The notes under the pieces were generated by a model. It did no database searches. It was given only the letters and a program-made list of their open reading frames with translations, and was not told the origin of the DNA. 64,000 bases of DNA, from the NCBI RefSeq assembly GCF_017565645.3, contig NZ_CP086136.1, positions 1,240,001 through 1,304,000 of the forward strand. The letters are read 5' to 3'. Positions 54,539-63,110 of this stretch are shown piece after piece. The DNA comes from Bradyrhizobium barranii subsp. barranii (GTDB lineage: Bacteria; Pseudomonadota; Alphaproteobacteria; Rhizobiales; Xanthobacteraceae). Each line of letters starts with the position of its first letter. The first letter of the stretch is position 1. The translations under genes and the position numbers were made by a program.

Positions 54539-54728
54539 TTGATACTCCGCTTCCCAGCCCCGTCAGCGGTCTAGTTGATTCGTTGATTCGCCTGCAATTG
54601 CGCGGACGGCGTGCCTGAAAAGTCCCTTCCGAGCTGTTGTTCGCGGGTCACAGCGACCGTAGAACCCCGGGGTCCGGCCGCGGGAATACGTGCGGTGCTA
54701 CCTGCCACAAGTTGCAGATCGGGGATGA

Positions 54729-56291
54729 CTACCCCACCATCCGGTCCCGTCCACTCCAGAAGCCCGCGCGCAGCACCTTCTTGTCGACCTTGCCGACGCC
54801 GGTCATCGGCAGCTGCTTGACGAACTGGATCCGCTTCGGTGCATGTGCCGAGCCTTTTCGCGTCCTCACCAGATTGATCAGCTCGTCCGGATCGGGCTTT
54901 GCCCCCTCGCGCGGCACGACGATCGCGGTGACGGCTTCGCCCCATTTCTCGTCGGGAATGCCGACGACCGCGACCATCGCGACATCCGCATGCTGCGACA
55001 GCACGTCCTCGACCTCGCGCGGAAAAATGTTGAAGCCGCCGGAGACGATCATGTCCTTCTTGCGGTCGAGGATGAACATGTAGCCGCGCTCGTCCTTGCG
55101 CGCGACGTCGCCGGTGTGGACCCAGCCATTCTTCAGCGTCTCGGCTGTGATGTCAGGCCGCTTCCAGTATTCGGCCATGGCATGCGGCGCGCGCACGCAG
55201 ATCTCGCCGGCTTCGCCCGTCTTCACTTCCTGGTCGTTGTCGTCGAGGATCCTGACCTCGCAGGCCGAGATCGGGAAGCCGCAGGACAGGAACAGCTCCG
55301 GCGTTTTTGGATCATGATCAGCCTTGCGCAGCACCGAAATCGGATAGCATTCGGTCTGCCCGTAAAGCTGCGAGAACACTGGCCCAATGCGTTCGATGCC
55401 CTCGACCAGCCGGCTCGGCGACATCGCGGATGCGCCATAGAGCACGAGCTCGAGCGAGGACAGATCAGTCTTGCTTAAGGCGGGATGATCGAGCAGCACA
55501 TAGATCATGGTCGGCACGAACAGCGTGAAATTGATGCGCTCGCGCGCGATCGTCGTCAGCACCGCCTCGGGATCGAAACCCTTCAGCATGTGCACGGTGC
55601 CCCCGCGCATCAGGGTCGGCACGACTTTCGTGCCGGCGACATGGCTGATCGGGGCGACCGCGAGATAGTGCGGGGTGTCCGGGATCTCGAAGTCGGCGAG
55701 GATCGCGGCAGCACCCCCGGCGTTCTCGCGGTGATAGCGCAGCGCGCCCTTGGATTTACCGGTCGTGCCGCCGGTGTAATTCAGCGTGGAGAGATCGTCG
55801 GGGCCGGCGAAGCAATGCGCGCTGGCATGGCCCTCGATCTCGATCGCCTGCAGGAGGTCGACGCCATAGTCGGCCGGTCCCGTGGTGAAGACCGCCTTGA
55901 GCCGGCTCGCACTCGCGGCGAGCTCGCCGCCGCGATCGCGGAAGGTGGCGGCATCGACCACCAGCATCTCAGCCTCGGAATCCTCGAGCTGGAAGAGCTG
56001 GTCTGCCCGCGATCCCAGCGGATGCAGCCAGGTGACGCAGAGCCTGGATAATTGCGCGGCGACACCGGCGCACCAGGTGTCGGCGCGGTTGGCGGTGAGA
56101 AATGCGACGCGCGCGCCGGGCTGCAATCCCAGCCGCATGAACACGGCCTGGATGCGTCCGATCAGGTCGGTGGTGCCCTGATAGCTCAGCGATCCACCGG
56201 GCCAGGCGAAAGCGGTGCGGCCGGGATAGCGCGACAGTGCCCGCAGCGTCTGCGCGCAAGTCGGGGACGATGCGTGGAGCGGATCGGACAT
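54729..56291 (-). CDS. AMP-dependent acyl-CoA synthetase
   Basis: 520 residues from the ATG at 56291, giving a normal N-terminus; longer in-frame extensions overlap the divergent gene and are unlikely. ANL family: LNYTGGTTGKSKGALRYH, LYGQTECYPISVL, WVHTGDVARKDERGYMFI and a C-terminal TGVGKVDKKVLR with the catalytic Lys. It activates an acid of unknown structure to its CoA ester. Divergent from a nitronate monooxygenase (start 56400). Confidence 0.9.
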   Translation of the reverse strand: MSDPLHASSPTCAQTLRALSRYPGRTAFAWPGGSLSYQGTTDLIGRIQAVFMRLGLQPGARVAFLTANRADTWCAGVAAQLSRLCVTWLHPLGSRADQLFQLEDSEAEMLVVDAATFRDRGGELAASASRLKAVFTTGPADYGVDLLQAIEIEGHASAHCFAGPDDLSTLNYTGGTTGKSKGALRYHRENAGGAAAILADFEIPDTPHYLAVAPISHVAGTKVVPTLMRGGTVHMLKGFDPEAVLTTIARERINFTLFVPTMIYVLLDHPALSKTDLSSLELVLYGASAMSPSRLVEGIERIGPVFSQLYGQTECYPISVLRKADHDPKTPELFLSCGFPISACEVRILDDNDQEVKTGEAGEICVRAPHAMAEYWKRPDITAETLKNGWVHTGDVARKDERGYMFILDRKKDMIVSGGFNIFPREVEDVLSQHADVAMVAVVGIPDEKWGEAVTAIVVPREGAKPDPDELINLVRTRKGSAHAPKRIQFVKQLPMTGVGKVDKKVLRAGFWSGRDRMVG

Positions 56292-56399
56292 ATGTTTCCC
56301 CGTTGCCTTGTCATCGGCTTTTGACGTGCCAATGTTTGTGCGCAACGCTAGCACAGGGAAGGCGGGATGGAACGACAAAGCCCGTGCAAGGAGGCGTGA

Positions 56400-57365
56400 G
56401 TGACATCCGATCGACTGCAACACTTCCGCGATCGTCTCGCTCTGCCTCTGATCGCGGCGCCAATGTTTCTGGTGTCGGGCGTCGAGCTCATGGTCGCGGC
56501 CTGTCGCAATGGCGTGATCGGAAGCTTCCCCACCGTGAATTGCCGCAGCACGGAACAGCTCGAGGCGTGGTTCACGGAGATCGAAACGCGACTGCGGCAA
56601 CACGAAGATCACACCGGTCGCAAGGCCGCGCCGCTTTGCCCGAACCTGATCGTGCATCGCTCCAACGCGCGGCTGGAGCAGGATCTCGCCGTGCTGCTGC
56701 GACACAAGCCGGAGATCGTCATCACCTCTGTTGGATCGCCCGCGCCGGTGTTGAAGCCGCTGCACGATGCCGGCGCGCTGGTGCTGGCGGACGTGGCCTC
56801 GATCCGCCACGCCCGGCGCGCGGCGGAAGCCGGCGCCGACGGGCTGGTGCTGCTCACCGCGGGCGCAGGCGGGCAGACCGGCTGGCTCAATCCGTTCGCG
56901 TTCGTCCGCGCGGTGCGCGCATTCTTTGACGGCATCATCGTGCTCGCCGGAGGGATCAGCGACGGCCGCGCGCTGCATGCGGCTGGAGTCCTCGGCTGCG
57001 ATCTCGGCTACATGGGCACGAAATTCATCGCGACGCGCGAGAGCATGGCGGACGAGCGCCACAAGGACATGCTGGTCGACAGCAGCGCCGACGACATCCT
57101 GCTCACCACCGCGTTCACGGGGTTGCAGACCAGCATGCTGAAGCCGTCGATCGTGGCTGCGGGCCTCGATCCCGACGATCTACCGGCGCGGGGCGCGATC
57201 GACATCGGCAAGGACATTGACGTCGACGCACGCGAAAACCGCCCGAAACGCTGGCGCGATATCTGGAGCGGGGGACACGCGACATCGGGCGTGACCGACG
57301 TGATGGCGGTCGACGATCTCGTGGCGCGGACCCTTGCCGAATATCGCGAAGCGGGCGGGCGGTAG
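56400..57365 (+). CDS. nitronate monooxygenase (copy 2)
   Basis: 321 residues; start GTG at 56400 with AAGGAGG 5 bases upstream. Same family as the gene at 52422: LIAAPMFLVSGVELM, TAGAGGQTGWLNPFAF, GIIVLAGGISDGRALHAA and LGYMGTKFIATRESM. The catalytic His region LTAGAGGQ differs slightly from copy 1 (AAGAGGHA): copy 2 has Gln where copy 1 has His, which may alter activity. Divergent from the acyl-CoA synthetase gene. Confidence 0.9.
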   Translation: MTSDRLQHFRDRLALPLIAAPMFLVSGVELMVAACRNGVIGSFPTVNCRSTEQLEAWFTEIETRLRQHEDHTGRKAAPLCPNLIVHRSNARLEQDLAVLLRHKPEIVITSVGSPAPVLKPLHDAGALVLADVASIRHARRAAEAGADGLVLLTAGAGGQTGWLNPFAFVRAVRAFFDGIIVLAGGISDGRALHAAGVLGCDLGYMGTKFIATRESMADERHKDMLVDSSADDILLTTAFTGLQTSMLKPSIVAAGLDPDDLPARGAIDIGKDIDVDARENRPKRWRDIWSGGHATSGVTDVMAVDDLVARTLAEYREAGGR

Positions 57366-57535
57366 GCGGCGTCTTTCCCCTCGCCGCCGCTTGTGGGGGA
57401 GGGAGAGGAGGAGCCGTCGCTCCCGATCACAGTTAATCGAGCGCTCCTCCGCGGCCCCGTACTTAACGGCAGATTAACCAACGCCCGCCAAGAATCCCCC
57501 TCACGGCCGCCAATCAGGACCGAGAGGGACAGGCG

Positions 57536-57784
57536 ATGGACTTCGATTTTCTCAATAGCAAGACAGCCGCGACGCTGGACGAAATCCGGGTCCGCGTGGC
57601 CCATGCTCTGGCCCGTCATCCGCTGTGCCGCAACGTGCGCTTCGACATCCTCAGCGTCCCCCGCACCCGCCGGGGCGGCAATTGGACGGTGACGCTGCAA
57701 TCGGTCGAGCCGCGCGCGGTCTGGGAGGCCTCCGAGATCGTCGCCGACATCCAGGATGCCTACGACCTGGCGCTAGCTGCCTGA
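57536..57784 (+). CDS. small cytoplasmic protein of unknown function
   Basis: 82 residues, no signal peptide or membrane span. Helical N-terminus (NSKTAATLDEIRVRVAHALA) then a beta-like segment CRNVRFDILSVPRT and RRGGNWTVTLQSV before a helix to the end. GGGACAGG precedes the ATG. No family known to me. Confidence 0.68.
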   Translation: MDFDFLNSKTAATLDEIRVRVAHALARHPLCRNVRFDILSVPRTRRGGNWTVTLQSVEPRAVWEASEIVADIQDAYDLALAA

Positions 57785-57885
57785 TTTCCTTGAGATTTCG
57801 GGGCATGTCGCCACAGTCCGCGCGATTGCCGTCGCGATGGCTCGGTTAAGCCTTATTTACCGCCCAGTTTCCGGGCACTCGTCAC

Positions 57886-58623
57886 GTGGACTTGAAGCTG
57901 GGCCTGGAGAGACGTTTGTCCAAAGCCATCACCATCGTCGTGCTGACCTGTTTCCTCGTCCTCGGCGCCGCCACCACCGCCATCCTCGGCCGTGACAGCG
58001 TGCCCAGCGTCAGCGCGGAGATGATCACGCAGGCCCCGCCGCCCAAGCAGCTTTCGACAAATCGCGCCGCCAAGGCCGACCGTCTGGTTCCGACGCTGGC
58101 ACTGGCCTCGGCCGCGATCGATCCGGTCCAGGTCTCTGCCGACAAGCTCTCACAGGCGCCGGTGCTGACCGAGCCGCTGCGCCAGGCGTTTGCCGCCGCG
58201 ACGCCCGCCGATTTCCCGATGCCCAAGGCGAGTGTGCATGAAGCGCCTGCCGCCGCAGAAGCTCCCGTCGAAGCTCCGGCCAAGCCGAAGGTCGCCGCCA
58301 AGCCGCAGCCGCAGAAAAACTATTCGTTGCTGTCCGACGTGCAGATCGCAGGCATCAGGGATCGCCTGAAACTATCGTCGTCGCAGGAATATTACTGGCC
58401 CTCGGTCGAGACCGCGCTGCGCAATGTCGTCCGCAAGATCTCCGCGAACAAGCTCTCCAATCCGAACGCGCCGGGCGTGCCGATCGATCCGAACTGCGAC
58501 GAGGTCCAGCAGTTGAAGTCGGCCGCAATGCCGCTGCTGTTCCAGCTGCGCGAGGATCAGAAGGAAGAAGTGCGCAAGCTCGCCCGCATCATCGGGCTCG
58601 AAAAAGTCGCGCAGCAGATCTGA
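57886..58623 (+). CDS. exported protein with Spy-like C-terminal helical domain
   Basis: 245 residues with a GTG start. An N-terminal membrane-type helix (ITIVVLTCFLVLGAATTAIL) anchors or exports it, a Pro/Ala-rich linker follows (AEAPVEAPAKPKVAAKPQP), and the C-terminal ~105 residues are helical (KNYSLLSDVQIAGIRDRLKL, LLFQLREDQKEEVRKLAR), resembling LTxxQ/Spy-type envelope stress proteins. The match is by pattern. Starts 101 bp after the previous gene. Confidence 0.68.
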   Translation: MDLKLGLERRLSKAITIVVLTCFLVLGAATTAILGRDSVPSVSAEMITQAPPPKQLSTNRAAKADRLVPTLALASAAIDPVQVSADKLSQAPVLTEPLRQAFAAATPADFPMPKASVHEAPAAAEAPVEAPAKPKVAAKPQPQKNYSLLSDVQIAGIRDRLKLSSSQEYYWPSVETALRNVVRKISANKLSNPNAPGVPIDPNCDEVQQLKSAAMPLLFQLREDQKEEVRKLARIIGLEKVAQQI

Positions 58624-58710
58624 CGCGCAAGTTCCTCCGGGAACTGCGCCCTGCATCGGGAACATCCGGCAATCGACAAACGTTGCCCGCTCCAAAGAGG
58701 GAGTGGACCA

Positions 58711-59394
58711 ATGCGCGCCTCGACAGCTTATTTCGTCGGTGCAGGAACGATCGTCGCGGCCATCGCCATTGGTCTCGGTGGCGGCATCGTCGCCGGCAAT
58801 ATCATGAATCCGGTCGCGCCCAAGCTGGGGCCGGACACGAGCAAGATGGCGCAGCGCGCTGAAGCCGCTAAACCCGCGATGACGGACGCGCCTTCCGAGC
58901 GCTTGCAATATCTCACCGGCTCGCAAGCCTTCGGCGCCATGATCGGCGCGCCGGCGCAGGCCGAAGCCAAATCCGAATCCGCAAAGTCCGACACGCAGGC
59001 AAGCCAAGCGAACGCCGAGCCGCCAGCGCCGCAGCCTTCCCAGGCAGCCGCGGCCGAGCCGCCCAAGCCGGCACCGGCATCGCCTCCGCAGGTCGCAAAG
59101 CCTGCCGAGCAGCAGGCATCGACAGAGCCGCCATCCTCACCCGACAACGCCTATGCCAAGGCCAGGGATTCCGATGTGAAGCGCGCCGCGTCCGAACGGC
59201 GCCGCATGGAGCGCCGCGAGCGCTGGGCCGAGCGCCGGCACTACGATCCCCGCGAGCCGCGTGGCATACGCGACCGCACCGATTGGGATGACGTCGCGCG
59301 CAACATCCGCGAAGATTCCGATGCGCGCGATGTCGCGAGCCGGCCGCGCGGCGGCTTGCCGCAGATCAGGCTGTTCGGGTCTGACGACGATTAG
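58711..59394 (+). CDS. membrane-anchored protein with Pro/Ala linker and basic tail
   Basis: 227 residues; GAGGGAG upstream of the ATG. One N-terminal helix (FVGAGTIVAAIAIGLGGG), then a low-complexity Pro/Ala/Gln region (about 80-150), and a charged, Arg-rich C-terminus (RRRMERRERWAERRHYD, RDRTDWDDVARNIRED). Likely envelope-facing. No family recognised. Confidence 0.68.
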   Translation: MRASTAYFVGAGTIVAAIAIGLGGGIVAGNIMNPVAPKLGPDTSKMAQRAEAAKPAMTDAPSERLQYLTGSQAFGAMIGAPAQAEAKSESAKSDTQASQANAEPPAPQPSQAAAAEPPKPAPASPPQVAKPAEQQASTEPPSSPDNAYAKARDSDVKRAASERRRMERRERWAERRHYDPREPRGIRDRTDWDDVARNIREDSDARDVASRPRGGLPQIRLFGSDDD

Positions 59395-59524
59395 CGCCGA
59401 TCCTCGCCGTCGCGCACGCGATCGTGAGCGACGGTTCGTTCTGCGGACGCGCTTGCCTCGAATTTCAACTTCCAGACGATCTCCGTTCAATGCATGATTG
59501 GCGTGGCTAGCCAAAGGCCGCGTC

Positions 59525-59746
59525 ATGGGCGTAGCGCTGTTAGCTTGGGGTCGCTTCTTCGCGCCGGACCGCGAAGGCGTCATCGTGCCGACGCCGGTTG
59601 ATAGAGCCGGCATTGCCTGGCTGCTCCACTTTCTCGCGCGACACGCGCGGAATGGCGGCTTCATCGCGCTGCAATTGCCCTCGAAGGCGGACGGCGGGGC
59701 GGCCTTCTCGACTGACCTCACTTATCTCGCATTGCAAACCTTTTAG
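59525..59746 (+). CDS. possible small protein, weak support
   Basis: 73 codons from an ATG at 59525, with GVALLAWGRFFAPDREG and IAWLLHFLARHARNGGF. No clear ribosome-binding site and an antisense frame of similar length overlaps, so it may not be real. It ends 8 bp before the MntP-like gene. Confidence 0.3.
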   Translation: MGVALLAWGRFFAPDREGVIVPTPVDRAGIAWLLHFLARHARNGGFIALQLPSKADGGAAFSTDLTYLALQTF

Positions 59747-59754
59747 AGGTTTCC

Positions 59755-60221
59755 ATGTCGATACATCTGTTGTGGACGTCCGCGGACAGTCTCATCGTGG
59801 CCTTTGCACTCGCATTCATCGTTCCGCAACGGCATGTGCTGCCGCTCATTCTGATGTTCGGCGCTTGCGATGCGCTGGGTTCCGCGCTCGGCGTCACGAT
59901 GCCGGTCGCGGGCGGGCTCGCAGCGATCCTGTTGATCGCGTGCGGCGCATCGCTGGTGGTGCGCCACCCCATCGCGCAACGTCTTTTGAATGCGTCGGGT
60001 GGTTCTATGTGCTGCCACCGCTGCTGGCGATCGACAATTTCGTGTCGCGTACGCCTGATGCGCCGGCCGTTGCCGCACTGTCGAGCGCGATCATGGCCGG
60101 GCTCGGCTTTGCCTGCGGAGCCGTCGTGTCGCGCGGGTGGCGCGCAGGCTTGCGCGACGTACGACCGCTTGCAGCGGCTTGCCTGATTGCGGCAGGAAGC
60201 CTCCTCGCCTACGGAGCCTGA
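59755..60221 (+). pseudogene. MntP-like small membrane protein (one-base frameshift)
   Basis: About 155 residues when repaired. The N-terminal half (LLWTSADSLIVAFALAFIVP, LILMFGACDALGSALGVTM) and, in the neighbouring frame, WFYVLPPLLAIDNFVSRTPD and LAAACLIAAGSLLAYGA make four to five spans with Asp-containing helices, similar to MntP-type manganese efflux or related cation proteins. The break is at GCGTCGGGTGG near 59999; one extra G restores it. The next gene starts 2 bp after the stop, so the pair is coupled. Confidence 0.6.
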
Positions 60222-60223
60222 CC

Positions 60224-62110
60224 ATGGTCGCCTCCGTCACGACCCGCAGCTACGACCGTGCCCGTACCGGTACGAACAATTCCGAGACGGTGCTGACGGC
60301 GACCGCCGTCCGCACCAGGGGCATCGTCAAACTCTTCAGCCTTCCGATTCCCGACGATCCCAGGCTCGAGGCGCAGCCGCTGGCGGTCGGCGGCGTGCAC
60401 ATGGCAGACGGCAAGACCCGCGACCTGATCTTCCAGGCCAGCATGGGCAACTGGGTCTATGCATTCGACGCTGTGACCGGCGAGAAGATCTGGGCGACCA
60501 ACCTCGGACGTCCCATCGTCGGAACGAGGGCGATCGACGGCCACATGACCAACGTCCATTGGGGCATTCTCTCGACCCCGGTGATCGACGAGGGGGCGGG
60601 CATTCTCTATGCCTGCGCCTGGATCAGCGACGACGGCAGCGTCGTCAAGGGGCAGCATTTCCTCGCCGCGCTGCGGATCCGCGACGGCTCGAAGGTGCAC
60701 GGGCTGCTGAACCTGGAGGGCGCGGTCTACACGCCGCCGAACGGCCTGCCGGTGCAGAAATTCGTCTCGGCCCAGCGCAAGCAGCGCAGCGCCCTGACGC
60801 TGACGCGGAACCACGTGCTGATTCCCTTCGGCACGATCGCCGAGACGTCGAAGACGGCGCGCGGCTGGCTGCTCGCGGTCGACGTCCATGCCTGGCGGCT
60901 CGCTGCGTCGTGGTGCTCCACCGTGACCGGCTCCGGCGGCGGGCTGTGGCAGAGCGGGGCCGGCCCGGCCCTCGCTCCCGACGGTTCAATCTACGTCATC
61001 ACCGGCAACGGAGCGTTCTCGCCGCAGCATGGCGATTTCGGCGAGAGCATCGTGCGGCTCGCCTTGCACACCGGAAGCCATGCGCATTTCGAGGTCATGT
61101 CGTGGTGGGCGCCATGGACCGACGCCAACCGGGTCGGCGCGGCCGCGGACGCAGCAGCCGCCGACGACAATGACGAACTGGCGTTGCCGTCGAATGTTTC
61201 CCTGCCCTCCGTGATCGCGCATGCAAGGCGCATGGGAATGACGCTGAAGCCTCGGTATGCGCGCGAGATGCCGCATGTCGCGGTCACCTCGGGTCGCAGT
61301 GCAACCGATGCGCAGATCGCGCCGGTCGTGGCGCATCACATGGAGGCGATGAACGAGTCGATGTGGGGCGACCAGGATTTCGGTTCCGGCGGTCCGGTCT
61401 ACGTCGCCTCCGCCCATGCCATTCTGGCCGCGGGCAAGGACGGCATCCTCTACACCGGCAATGCCAATGCGCTCGGCAAGACGCAGCCGGGCGAACTTGC
61501 GGCCGGCCATTTCGCGGCGAACTACAACAGGCTTCTCATGCCGCCGATCCTGTACACGTATTTCGATCCCGCCGTGCCGCCGGCGCCGGCGTCACCGATG
61601 GAGCTGAACGTGTTTCCCGGCGGCGCGACGCGGCATCTGCATGGCACGCCGCTGCTGTTCCAGTCCGCCACCCACGGCACCATGCATTTCGTCGGCGGCG
61701 AGAACAGCGCCTTGCGGGCCTGGTCGATTGCGGCCGACGGGAGAACGACCTATCTCGCCGGGGGCAACGAGATCGCCTCGCCGCAATCGCCGCGTCCGCC
61801 GGGCGGCATGCCCGGCTGGAGCATCACGCTTGCCGCCAACAACGGCACCGATGGCATCATCGTGGCGATGGTGCCCTATCAGGACAGCAACATGATTCTC
61901 AGTCCGGGCCGCTTCCTGGTCTACGACGCGCAGAATTTCGCCACCAATCCGGATGGCTCCAAACGGCTCCAGGTGATCTGGGACAGCGAGGACTGGGGGC
62001 CGGAGCACGCCTTCATGCATCCCAAGTTCAACCGTCCGATCGTCTGGAAAGGCCGCATCTATCGCCCGACTTATGACGGCCGCATCGACGTCTATGGCCT
62101 GACGAACTAG
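60224..62110 (+). CDS. PQQ-like beta-propeller repeat protein
   Basis: 628 residues from the ATG at 60224. Propeller blades with Trp and aspartate-glycine turns: SMGNWVYAFDAVTGEKIW, WLLAVDVHAWRLAASWCS, GPALAPDGSIYVITGNG and HAILAAGKDGILYTGNANAL. No signal peptide, although homologous quinoproteins are periplasmic, and the metal-binding acids of PQQ dehydrogenases are not clear, so enzyme activity is unsure. It is translated right behind the MntP-like gene (2-bp gap). Confidence 0.8.
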   Translation: MVASVTTRSYDRARTGTNNSETVLTATAVRTRGIVKLFSLPIPDDPRLEAQPLAVGGVHMADGKTRDLIFQASMGNWVYAFDAVTGEKIWATNLGRPIVGTRAIDGHMTNVHWGILSTPVIDEGAGILYACAWISDDGSVVKGQHFLAALRIRDGSKVHGLLNLEGAVYTPPNGLPVQKFVSAQRKQRSALTLTRNHVLIPFGTIAETSKTARGWLLAVDVHAWRLAASWCSTVTGSGGGLWQSGAGPALAPDGSIYVITGNGAFSPQHGDFGESIVRLALHTGSHAHFEVMSWWAPWTDANRVGAAADAAAADDNDELALPSNVSLPSVIAHARRMGMTLKPRYAREMPHVAVTSGRSATDAQIAPVVAHHMEAMNESMWGDQDFGSGGPVYVASAHAILAAGKDGILYTGNANALGKTQPGELAAGHFAANYNRLLMPPILYTYFDPAVPPAPASPMELNVFPGGATRHLHGTPLLFQSATHGTMHFVGGENSALRAWSIAADGRTTYLAGGNEIASPQSPRPPGGMPGWSITLAANNGTDGIIVAMVPYQDSNMILSPGRFLVYDAQNFATNPDGSKRLQVIWDSEDWGPEHAFMHPKFNRPIVWKGRIYRPTYDGRIDVYGLTN

Positions 62111-62114
62111 CTGC

Positions 62115-62240
62115 TGTCCCTCTCCCTTCTTCGCGGGAGAGGGTGGCTCGCGGCAGAGCGTCTCTGCTCTTGGTGCGTCGAAGCAACTCTCATCCGCCTT
62201 GCCATCGGCAAGGCACCTTCTCCCACAGGGGGGAAGAAGA
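62115..62240. repeat. GC-rich intergenic repeat mosaic
   Basis: Contains CTCTCCCTTCTTCGCGGGAGAGG and TTGCCATCGGCAAGG hairpins, of the same loose class as 28236 and 36868. It separates convergent genes. Confidence 0.55.
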
Positions 62241-62465
62241 TCACCCGCCGTGCGACTCCACCACCTTGCGGCAGGCGTCCGAGAGCTTTGTCTTGTTCTC
62301 GCGCAGGCAGGCATTCATCTGCGGCGGCTTGCCGATATGTTCGGCGCAGAATTTGCCGGCGTCGCTGCGGCAGGCCATCTGCTCTTGCGGCGTCGGACCG
62401 GATTGCGCAGCGGCGGGCAGGATGGCGGCAGCGAGCAGCAGCGCGGCAAGAACTGAAGTCCTCAT
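62241..62465 (-). CDS. small exported Cys-rich-repeat protein
   Basis: 74 residues from the ATG at 62465 (GAGGTG upstream). Signal peptide VLAALLLAAAILPAAAQ; mature domain CRSDAGKFCAEHIGKPPQMN with CLRENKTKLSDACRKVV, four Cys in a Cys-rich (GLG1-like) repeat pattern common in alphaproteobacterial small periplasmic proteins. Role unknown. Confidence 0.82.
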   Translation of the reverse strand: MRTSVLAALLLAAAILPAAAQSGPTPQEQMACRSDAGKFCAEHIGKPPQMNACLRENKTKLSDACRKVVESHGG

Positions 62466-62691
62466 GAGACACCTCTTTGGGATTGTGACGGGTCCCGCTG
62501 GGATCGGGTGAGCCGGACCATCTCGCGGAGGGCCGTTGCCGGTCCATGCCATGTTCATGGCATCGGCTCGCCCGCCGCACCCCCATCTTCATGGCATGTA
62601 TCCGCGCGCCGTCTTTTGCCATTCAGGCTGCACGTCGGCTGCGAGACCCGGTGATTGCATCGGGGCGCCGAACGGGAAGCAGGAGAGCAAG

Positions 62692-62973
62692 ATGTCGAAA
62701 AACGTGGGAGCGCTGAGCGCCGGCCTGACGGTCATGATGCTCGCGGGTGCGGCGATGGTGTCGCTGGGCACGAGCCCGGCGCAGGCGGTGGTCTATTGCA
62801 AGACGGTCGGCGTGCCCAAGGGCTGCGTGGTGCGGCCGGCCGGGGCGGTGGTGGTCGCGCCGGCCGCCGCGGTCGCGGTGGCGACGCCCGGTGTCGGCGC
62901 GCCCGGCATCGGCGTCCGTGCGGGGACGCCGATGAATCGCGGAGGCCCGGTCAATCGCGTCGGCGTGCGCTGA
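62692..62973 (+). CDS. small exported Ala/Val/Gly-rich protein
   Basis: 93 residues from the ATG at 62692, which has AGGAG 6 bases upstream. Signal peptide GLTVMMLAGAAMVSLGTSPAQA; two Cys follow (VVYCKTVGVPKGCVVRP), then Val/Ala/Gly low complexity and an Arg-containing end. A short, probably disulfide-linked envelope peptide. Family unknown. Confidence 0.75.
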   Translation: MSKNVGALSAGLTVMMLAGAAMVSLGTSPAQAVVYCKTVGVPKGCVVRPAGAVVVAPAAAVAVATPGVGAPGIGVRAGTPMNRGGPVNRVGVR

Positions 62974-63110
62974 CGATCTCGTTTGATTGAGTTGATTGCA
63001 TCGCTTCGGGCGAAAGGATGACCTGCGGACGAACCCTCCGTCCTCCGCATGACGATAATCCGGCCCGTTCCCTCTCTCCGTGCGTCCCACACGTTCGGGG
63101 AGGGGGCTTT

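Noticed and set aside
54729..57062. Longer form of the acyl-CoA synthetase reaching to 57062
   Set aside because: The extra N-terminal part overlaps the divergent nitronate monooxygenase gene and has no family match; the start at 56291 gives the normal protein.
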